This document shows positions 6,175 through 10,268 of a stretch of 10,268 nucleotides of DNA, piece by piece; position 1 is the stretch's first letter, and every line of letters starts with the position of its first letter. The stretch comes from Saprospiraceae bacterium (lineage in GTDB: Bacteria; Bacteroidota; Bacteroidia; Chitinophagales; Saprospiraceae). The stretch is from positions 1-10,268 of the forward strand of contig JADZFP010000515.1 in assembly GCA_020849825.1 (NCBI GenBank), written 5' to 3'. The position numbers and the translations under genes were made by a program. The notes beneath the pieces are model-generated. The model saw nothing but the letters and a program-made list of their open reading frames with translations. It did not search any database and was not told the DNA's origin.

Positions 6175-7230
6175 TTATCGCATTTGGCGCAGCATCTTTT
6201 CCGCGCTCGCCTTGCGGTCTTCCCGCTGGGAAGAGTACAGCACTCTTTCGACCGCCCGAATGGTTTTTTCCCGGATCGACGGCTCCTGTTTTTCCAGCAT
6301 GACCATCGACAAAGCCATGTACCAGGTGATGTCTTCGCTGAAATGCTCAAGGTCTTCGATCTTAGTCAGGCAGTCGATCGCCGTCACGGGATCATTTTGC
6401 TCCAGCCGTAGCAATGCCAGGTAGAACCAGGCGTCCGACTGGCAACTGGGTACGGTATCGAGCACCAGTAGCAACAGCGGGTCCTGTGCTGCTTCGAACC
6501 GGCCGGCCCGATACTGCTGATCGGCCTCCTGAAGCAGCGACGCACAAATTTCGCCAAAATCCGGCCGGGCTGCGGAGTCGGCTGCCGCTTCATAACGCAG
6601 GCGGTGATCGGCCCAAAGGCTCTCAGGCGGGGAAAAATTGTCTTTAAACAAATCCGGAGGACGACTGATATAGGTGTACACCGTATATCCGGCCGTAAGA
6701 AGCAGCAGTAAAATAAGCGTGATACGCCAGATTTTGTTGGCAGCCGGTTCGGCGGCATGTTGAGGCGCAAAGGTCTTTTGCCGGGGCCTTTCGATATCTT
6801 CGGCGATACGCCATACCCTGTAACCATCGGGCTCGATCCGGTCGGGCCTGTCATATTCATACTGGTTCGCACGCCAATCGCTAATCAACCAAAGGGTGTG
6901 TTGGCGACCCGACTCATCGACAGGAGGGGCTTCGTCGTCGCCCTGGGATTTGTCGAGTAAATAATACTCGCTGAGCGCCCAACTACGGATCAGTTCAAAG
7001 GGCGTTTTGTCGCTCTCCCACACACCGGATTGCAGCTGTCGTGCCAGTTCTACCACGGCGGCTTTGAACAAATCATCCGCATCCGGCGACAAGAGATCAA
7101 ACATTTCGCGGAGCTCCGTTGTGATCGGCTCCCGGTATGTTTTATAAAGGTATCGAACCGTTTGTTCGTCCGAACGGCGCAAGCCTTCGAATATGTCATG
7201 GGGTTCCATTGCCCCTTCTGATGATTCCAT
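6175..7230 (-). CDS. Sigma-region-2-like / transmembrane / TPR-like protein
   Basis: The product has 351 residues from ATG 7230. Residues 13-94 (IFEGLRRSDEQTVRYLYKTY through FELIRSWALSEYYLLDKSQ) resemble ECF sigma region 2 in spacing and hydrophobic pattern. They can be aligned by eye to the genuine sigma factor encoded at 4243-3650 (LYEQHYG, DEALDLLHEGFIKVF, PAWIRTIVVNTCIDYYRK). No region 4 or helix-turn-helix follows. A polar stretch leads to one helix at about 168-189 (ITLILLLLLTAGYTVYTYI), then a TPR-like helical domain at about 225-351 (ADQQYRAGRFEAAQDPLLLL, AWFYLALLRLEQNDPVTAID) that should be periplasmic. Function is unknown; a degenerate sigma used for protein binding is inferred. An ATG at 7311 would add 27 residues. 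I prefer 7230 because TACCTTTG, a perfect -7 box, lies at 7255-7248 and the extra residues look unlike a sigma start. ATG 7209 is a third option. Confidence 0.8.
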   Translation of the reverse strand: MESSEGAMEPHDIFEGLRRSDEQTVRYLYKTYREPITTELREMFDLLSPDADDLFKAAVVELARQLQSGVWESDKTPFELIRSWALSEYYLLDKSQGDDEAPPVDESGRQHTLWLISDWRANQYEYDRPDRIEPDGYRVWRIAEDIERPRQKTFAPQHAAEPAANKIWRITLILLLLLTAGYTVYTYISRPPDLFKDNFSPPESLWADHRLRYEAAADSAARPDFGEICASLLQEADQQYRAGRFEAAQDPLLLLVLDTVPSCQSDAWFYLALLRLEQNDPVTAIDCLTKIEDLEHFSEDITWYMALSMVMLEKQEPSIREKTIRAVERVLYSSQREDRKASAEKMLRQMR

Positions 7231-7247
7231 AAATTTCACGTATCGGG

Positions 7248-7255
7248 CAAAGGTA
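7248..7255 (-). promoter_or_regulatory. Possible -7 promoter element (TACCTTTG)
   Basis: On the minus strand TACCTTTG fits the Bacteroidota -7 consensus TAnnTTTG exactly and lies about 18 nt before ATG 7230. No TTTG or TTG is found 19-21 nt further upstream, so only half of the promoter pattern is present. It supports, weakly, independent expression of the sigma-like/TPR gene and the start at 7230 or 7209. Confidence 0.25.
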
Positions 7256-7382
7256 GGCATTTCGATGCGGGGCGGCTTACCCTGTTGATCAAACAAAAAG
7301 AGCCAGGACATTACTGCCCCGGCTCCATGAAAACACCTAAAACCCTATTAACTAACCTTATGAAAACAACTTTATAATCGCA

Positions 7383-7826
7383 TTATTCAATCGCGATGGT
7401 TTTGGTCACCGCCTTTGATTCGGCTTTTTTCGGAAGGGTGACGTGCAGAACACCGTTGTTATAAACAGCAACCACTTCGTTCTGGTTCACGGAATCCGGC
7501 AGATTAAAGCTGCGCTGGAAACTTGTGAAGTGAAATTCGCGGCGCATGAATTTTTCCTGTTTGTCTTCGGTCGACGTTTCGCGCTTTCCACTTACCGTGA
7601 GGCGATCGTTTTCGACGTTGACGGTAAAATCCTGTTTGTCAAAACCAGGCGCTGCAATTTCGAGACGGAAGGCATCCGGCGTTTCGAGCACATTCACGGC
7701 TGGTTGATTTACAACCGTGTCGGCGCCGACGAAATTGATCAGATTCTGATTGAAGAACTCGTCAAATAACCCTCCGAAAAAGGGTTTGGTTGCGGTTGCG
7801 GGATAAAATTTTGTGATGTTAGCCAT
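7383..7826 (-). CDS. Hsp20/alpha-crystallin small heat-shock protein (first copy)
   Basis: The product has 147 residues, typical for a bacterial Hsp20. These ATP-independent cytoplasmic chaperones form oligomers that hold unfolding proteins for later refolding by DnaK/ClpB. Residues 1-40 form a Phe-rich N-terminal arm (FFGGLFDEFFNQ). The alpha-crystallin domain spans about 42-135: PAVNVLETPDAFRLEIAAPG (42-61), DFTVNVENDRLTVSGKRE (66-83), RREFHFTSFQRSFNLPDSV (95-113) and the signature NNGVLHVTLPKK (123-134). The C-terminal tail carries an I-x-I anchor (IAI, 144-146) used in oligomer assembly. ATG 7826 is chosen because a 10-codon extension would begin with TTG. It lies 55 bp downstream of a second Hsp20 gene on the same strand, and the two are probably cotranscribed. 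This copy keeps the standard tail better than its neighbour. Confidence 0.95.
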   Translation of the reverse strand: MANITKFYPATATKPFFGGLFDEFFNQNLINFVGADTVVNQPAVNVLETPDAFRLEIAAPGFDKQDFTVNVENDRLTVSGKRETSTEDKQEKFMRREFHFTSFQRSFNLPDSVNQNEVVAVYNNGVLHVTLPKKAESKAVTKTIAIE

Positions 7827-7881
7827 GATATAACTGTTTTTGAAACTTTTTGACAAATCTGTGAAGAAATCGGAGGCAGGC

Positions 7882-8286
7882 TTACTGAACAGCGATACTT
7901 TTCGTAAGCGGCTGCGCTTCGGGTTTGTTGCTCAAATTGAGGAGCAGAATCCCGTTGTGATAAGTGGCGCCGATCTGTGCCGGGTCGGTGGTATCCGGCA
8001 ACCTGAAACTGCGGCGGAAGGAGCGGAAAGAGAACTCCCGGCGGCGAACCTGTTCGCCATTGTCGGTAGCCTGCGCCTCTTTTTGCGCCGATACGTGCAG
8101 CATACCGTCTTCAATACGAATGTTAAAATCGGATTTTTCAAGGCCTGGCGCCGCGATTTCGATACGGAAGCCCTGCGGCGTTTGTACGATATTTACGGCC
8201 GGTTGAGTGGCGGAAGGGTCAAATTGGGGCGACAGGAAGTCGAACAGGCCGCGATAGTGAGCCGGCTGAAATTTTACGAGTGTCAT
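7882..8286 (-). CDS. Hsp20/alpha-crystallin small heat-shock protein (second copy)
   Basis: The product has 134 residues and is a paralogue of the adjacent Hsp20, from which it may have arisen by tandem duplication. The alpha-crystallin domain spans about 29-122: QPAVNIVQTPQGFRIEIAAP (28-47), DFNIRIEDGMLHVSAQKE (53-70), RRREFSFRSFRRSFRLPD (81-98) and HNGILLLNLSNKPE (110-123). The GIL core is kept, but the usual Pro-Lys after it is replaced by Ser-Asn-Lys-Pro. The tail ends IAVQ, an I-x-V form of the oligomer anchor. The N-terminal arm is about 12 residues shorter than in its neighbour (YRGLFDFLSPQF), which would change oligomer size or client choice. Sequence outside the core has diverged strongly, so the duplication is not recent. 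ATG 8286 is preferred over a 17-codon extension starting with TTG. It is the first gene of its run and faces an intergenic region with operator-like repeats. Confidence 0.94.
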   Translation of the reverse strand: MTLVKFQPAHYRGLFDFLSPQFDPSATQPAVNIVQTPQGFRIEIAAPGLEKSDFNIRIEDGMLHVSAQKEAQATDNGEQVRRREFSFRSFRRSFRLPDTTDPAQIGATYHNGILLLNLSNKPEAQPLTKSIAVQ

Positions 8287-8362
8287 GGTGCAAAAAGGAT
8301 TGCTTGTTAAAATCAATATTTGATCGCTCCTTTTCAATTGCTATGCCATTGCCCATACAGCG

Positions 8363-8374
8363 TACATTTTGACA
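8363..8374 (+). promoter_or_regulatory. Operator-like element A (half-conserved)
   Basis: TACATTTTGACA shares the CA-TTT-TGRCA right part with elements B and C, but its left arm has decayed. Its centre (8368) is 32 bp from that of element B. By itself it would not be called; it counts only as part of the group. Confidence 0.3.
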
Positions 8375-8392
8375 TTTAGAACAAAAGACCTA

Positions 8393-8407
8393 GTGCCAAA
8401 ATGACAC
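8393..8407. promoter_or_regulatory. Operator-like element B, GTGCCA-AAA-TGACAC
   Basis: This is an imperfect dyad with 6-bp arms (one mismatch) around a 3-bp spacer. Read on the minus strand it is GTGTCA-TTT-TGGCAC, so its core TGTCATTTTGGCA differs from element C by one base. Its centre at 8400 is 30 bp from element C, about three helical turns. It lies between the divergent Hsp20 and SDR genes and could serve either. Confidence 0.45.
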
Positions 8408-8421
8408 CTATCGCACCACCT

Positions 8422-8438
8422 AATGCCATTTTGGCATT
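8422..8438. promoter_or_regulatory. Operator-like element C, AATGCCA-TTT-TGGCATT
   Basis: This is a perfect inverted repeat with 7-bp arms around TTT, ending 25 bp before the SDR start codon. Its position suits a repressor that blocks transcription of the SDR gene. The short TTT loop could in principle also form an RNA hairpin, but there is no following T-tract, and its repetition at elements A and B favours a protein-binding site. Confidence 0.5.
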
Positions 8439-8463
8439 TATAACATTCAAAAAACATCCCTTT

Positions 8464-9240
8464 ATGTACGTTTCCGATCTTTTTGCGCAACAACACGTCC
8501 TGGTCACCGGTGGCGGCAGCGGAATCGGGCAGGCCATCGCCCGACAGTTTCTGCAACTGGGCGCCACGGTATTCATTGCCTCCCGAAAACCGGGGCGCCT
8601 TGAAAAAGCCCTCCCTGAATTATCTGTTCTTGGACCAGTACACGCCCTGGCAACCGACATCCGCGAACCCGAACAGGTCGAACAACTCGCCGATTTTATC
8701 GCCCAACGAGGCAACGGCCGGCTCGATATACTCGTCAATAATGCTGGCGGTCAGTTTCCAAGCCCCGCCGAAGACATCACACCCAAAGGATGGCAGGCCG
8801 TTATTAACACAAATCTCAACGGTACCTGGCTGGTGACGCAAACCATGGCCCGCCGCTTTTTTTTGCCGCAACAACAAGGAAACATCATCAATATCGTCGT
8901 CAATAATTACCGGGGTTTTGCCGGCATGTCGCACACGGCGGCTGCCCGGGCAGGGGTGATGAACCTCAGCCAGTCGCTGGCCGTCGAATGGGCGCGCCGG
9001 GGCTTGCGCATCAATTGCATTGCGCCGGGCATTATCCGCAGCAGCGGACTGGACAACTACCCGCCCGAACTGCTCGAGGGCATCGAGGCCACCATCCCGA
9101 TGCGCCGGCTGGGTACCACGGACGAAGTAGCCGCGCTCGTTATGTATATGGCCAGCCCCGCCGCGGCCTATATGACCGGTGAAACCGTATACCTCGACGG
9201 CGGCGCGCGCCTTTGGGGCGATATCTGGAAATACGAATAA
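8464..9240 (+). CDS. SDR-family oxidoreductase, trans-2-enoyl-CoA reductase (PECR)-like
   Basis: The product has 258 residues, typical of short-chain dehydrogenases/reductases. It has the Rossmann dinucleotide loop TGGGSGIG (15-22), SRK at 40-42 (an NADP-favouring Arg after strand 2), NNAGG (92-96), the structural Asn in TNLNGT (N117), and C-terminal GETVYLDGG (239-247). The segments GGQFPSPAEDITPKGW and HTAAARAGVMNLSQSLAVEW closely resemble peroxisomal trans-2-enoyl-CoA reductase, where the corresponding stretch from memory reads [20 protein letters not shown]. The classical YxxxK is replaced by T158 and R162. That is usual in the PECR/dienoyl-CoA-reductase branch, so it does not imply a dead enzyme. 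Likely chemistry is NADPH-dependent reduction of an enoyl-CoA or related substrate, which is inference. ATG 8464 puts the Rossmann strand near residue 12; an upstream ATG at 8401 would overlap element B. The next gene follows after 5 bp. Confidence 0.92.
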   Translation: MYVSDLFAQQHVLVTGGGSGIGQAIARQFLQLGATVFIASRKPGRLEKALPELSVLGPVHALATDIREPEQVEQLADFIAQRGNGRLDILVNNAGGQFPSPAEDITPKGWQAVINTNLNGTWLVTQTMARRFFLPQQQGNIINIVVNNYRGFAGMSHTAAARAGVMNLSQSLAVEWARRGLRINCIAPGIIRSSGLDNYPPELLEGIEATIPMRRLGTTDEVAALVMYMASPAAAYMTGETVYLDGGARLWGDIWKYE

Positions 9241-9245
9241 TAACC

Positions 9246-10049
9246 ATGCACCCTGTGCTCAGACTCCTGATTTTCAGCCTCTTAGTTGCCAACTCCGCGC
9301 TGATGGCTCAACACGCCGACACCTTGAACGCCGGCCTTCTTATTCCCGTGCAGGCCAAATGGGCTACCAGCGACAATTTGGGACAGGTATACCTCGTCAC
9401 GACGGGCAATGCCCTTGAAAAGTACGCCCCCGACGGACGGCTACTGACCCGCTACACCAACAACAGGCTGGGCAACATCCATTCGGTCGACGTGAGCAAT
9501 CCCCTGAAAGTACTCGTGTGGTTCGCCGATTTTCGCACGGTGGTTTTTCTCGACCGCAGCCTGACTCCGCTGGGCGAACTCAATCTTATTTCCGCAGGCT
9601 TCCCCGAGGTGCGCACCGTGGCGTCGGCGGCCGACGGCAACATCTGGCTCTACGACGAAATTGCTTTTCAATTGCGAAAACTCAACCCCGACGGAACGCA
9701 ACTCTTTGAGAGTCAGCCGCTCAATCTGCTTCTACCCGGCCGACAGCAAATTACCTGCCTGCGCGACGACGGCCAGGGCGTTTTTGCTTCCGACCCGGAG
9801 AAGGGCCTGTTCCATTTCGACGCGTACGCCCAACTGGTGCGAACGCTTCCGCTCAAAGGCATAAATACATTTCAATTGACCCGCGAAGGGCTGGTTTACC
9901 TCAGCGACGACCGCTTGCAGGCGATCGTTTTCCCGGCCATGAACCAAACTGAAAAAATCATTGGCGGTGCGCAGGGGCTTCCCGCCTGGCTGGGCGCAGG
10001 CAACGTGTTGGTACAACAAAGCAAAGGCCTGGCGGTCGTTCCGTATTGA
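9246..10049 (+). CDS. Secreted propeller-like protein of unknown function
   Basis: The product has 267 residues. Residues 1-21 form a signal peptide (MHPVLRLLIFSLLVANSALMA) with likely cleavage near A21/Q22, so the protein is exported. The rest is made of short beta-rich repeats in the NHL/PQQ-propeller style: GQVYLVTTGNALEKYAPDGR, LVWFADFRTVVFLDRSLTPL, DGNIWLYDEIAFQLRKLNPD, QGVFASDPEKGLFHFDAYA and GLVYLSDDRLQAIVFP. Each pairs a strand with a D-G or D-x turn. I recall similar small propeller proteins as conserved but uncharacterised in Bacteroidota; no enzymatic motif is visible. Start ATG 9246 places the signal peptide at the N-terminus; a longer frame would need TTG at 9213 and would hide it. 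It lies 5 bp after the SDR stop, indicating cotranscription. Its stop is 3 bp from the convergent amidotransferase stop. Confidence 0.85.
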   Translation: MHPVLRLLIFSLLVANSALMAQHADTLNAGLLIPVQAKWATSDNLGQVYLVTTGNALEKYAPDGRLLTRYTNNRLGNIHSVDVSNPLKVLVWFADFRTVVFLDRSLTPLGELNLISAGFPEVRTVASAADGNIWLYDEIAFQLRKLNPDGTQLFESQPLNLLLPGRQQITCLRDDGQGVFASDPEKGLFHFDAYAQLVRTLPLKGINTFQLTREGLVYLSDDRLQAIVFPAMNQTEKIIGGAQGLPAWLGAGNVLVQQSKGLAVVPY

Positions 10050-10052
10050 TGT

Positions 10053-10268
10053 TCAGTAGACGCTCTCGGCGATCAATTGCTCCAGTGCATGATCGAGAAA
10101 ATTGGGGATAATTGTTTCGAACGTGCGCTGGATCTTTTGCGGATTGGCCAGGTCGCGGATCATTCGATCATAACGCCCCTCGCCGTGCTCTTCCACAATC
10201 GCGAGTGTCCGCTCCTCTTCCACAAAATAATTGAGCAAGCCGGCGGGGTCGGCTTCGGGGTGAAACTG
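10053..10268 (-). CDS. Class I glutamine amidotransferase (GMP synthase-like), C-terminal fragment
   Basis: The frame is open to the window edge, so only the last 71 residues are visible and the true start lies beyond base 10268. The visible part begins QFHPEADPAGLLNYF. FHPE is the His-Glu part of the Cys-His-Glu triad of class I glutamine amidotransferases (GMP synthase-type GATase1), which release ammonia from glutamine. The catalytic Cys is outside the window. The following EEHGEGRYDRMIRDLANP and ETIIPNFLDHALEQLI form a helical tail that resembles my memory of stand-alone GATase1 proteins in Bacteroidota rather than the ATP-pyrophosphatase domain of true GMP synthase. The substrate cannot be told from this piece. 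Confidence 0.72.
   Translation of the reverse strand, partial: QFHPEADPAGLLNYFVEEERTLAIVEEHGEGRYDRMIRDLANPQKIQRTFETIIPNFLDHALEQLIAESVY

Noticed and set aside
6144..6350. N-terminal extension of RsmG by 69 residues
   Set aside because: The extension overlaps the end of the upstream TPR gene and is basic and Cys-rich, while the standard RsmG N-terminus begins exactly at ATG 6143.
7327..7368. ATGAAAACA repeated at 7327-7335 and 7360-7368
   Set aside because: Nine-base repeats in A-rich spacer DNA are weak evidence, and no symmetry or promoter relation supports a role.
8388..8408. Possible sigma-54 promoter (TTGGCAC on the minus strand inside element B)
   Set aside because: The -24-like TGGCAC is present, but the expected TTGCA/T at -12 is missing; the bases there read CTTTT. 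Dyad symmetry explains the match better.
1..10268. CRISPR arrays, tRNA or rRNA genes, insertion sequences, attachment sites, replication origin
   Set aside because: Reading both strands showed no regularly spaced repeats, no cloverleaf-like segments, no transposase or integrase motifs and no DnaA-box clusters.

Overview
The window looks like a chromosomal stretch from a member of the Bacteroidota, most likely a moderately GC-rich Saprospiria-type bacterium. The evidence is indirect. Two promoter-like sites fit the Bacteroidota pattern (TTTG, about 20 nt, TAnnTTTG). Most genes lack a clear Shine-Dalgarno sequence. Several products belong to types common in this phylum: an ECF sigma factor paired with a membrane/beta-barrel partner, a membrane-anchored glucosaminidase, and a secreted propeller-like protein. 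The genus assignment is inference.

Layout. (1) 1-2235 (+): the 3' part of a large WD40-repeat protein with a helical, TPR-like tail; its N-terminus lies outside the window. (2) 4243-2238 (-): an ECF sigma factor followed by a one-helix membrane protein whose cytoplasmic part holds a duplicated motif and whose C-terminal half looks like an outer-membrane beta-barrel domain. This is probably a sigma/anti-sigma-like pair. (3) 4244-4562: a divergent regulatory region with a promoter-like site facing each way and two AAACATTTTGTTTT repeats. (4) 4563-5471 (+): a membrane-anchored glucosaminidase. (5) 8286-5496 (-): a same-strand run of two Hsp20 chaperones, a degenerate sigma-region-2-like/transmembrane/TPR protein, and rsmG. 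(6) 8287-8463: a divergent regulatory region with three helically phased copies of a TGYCA-TTT-TGRCA-type element. (7) 8464-10049 (+): an SDR of the peroxisomal trans-2-enoyl-CoA reductase type, then a secreted propeller-like protein of unknown function. (8) 10268-10053 (-): the C-terminus of a class I glutamine amidotransferase.

How the parts may work together. The sigma factor and its membrane partner form a plausible signal-transduction unit. The Hsp20 pair is a protein-quality-control module. rsmG modifies 16S rRNA. The SDR acts on acyl-CoA or similar substrates. No phage, IS element, CRISPR array, tRNA or rRNA gene was seen. I did not find a clear new multi-gene system. The least explained items are the sigma-like/TM/TPR protein, the duplicated motif in the sigma partner, and the operator-like cluster between the Hsp20 and SDR genes.
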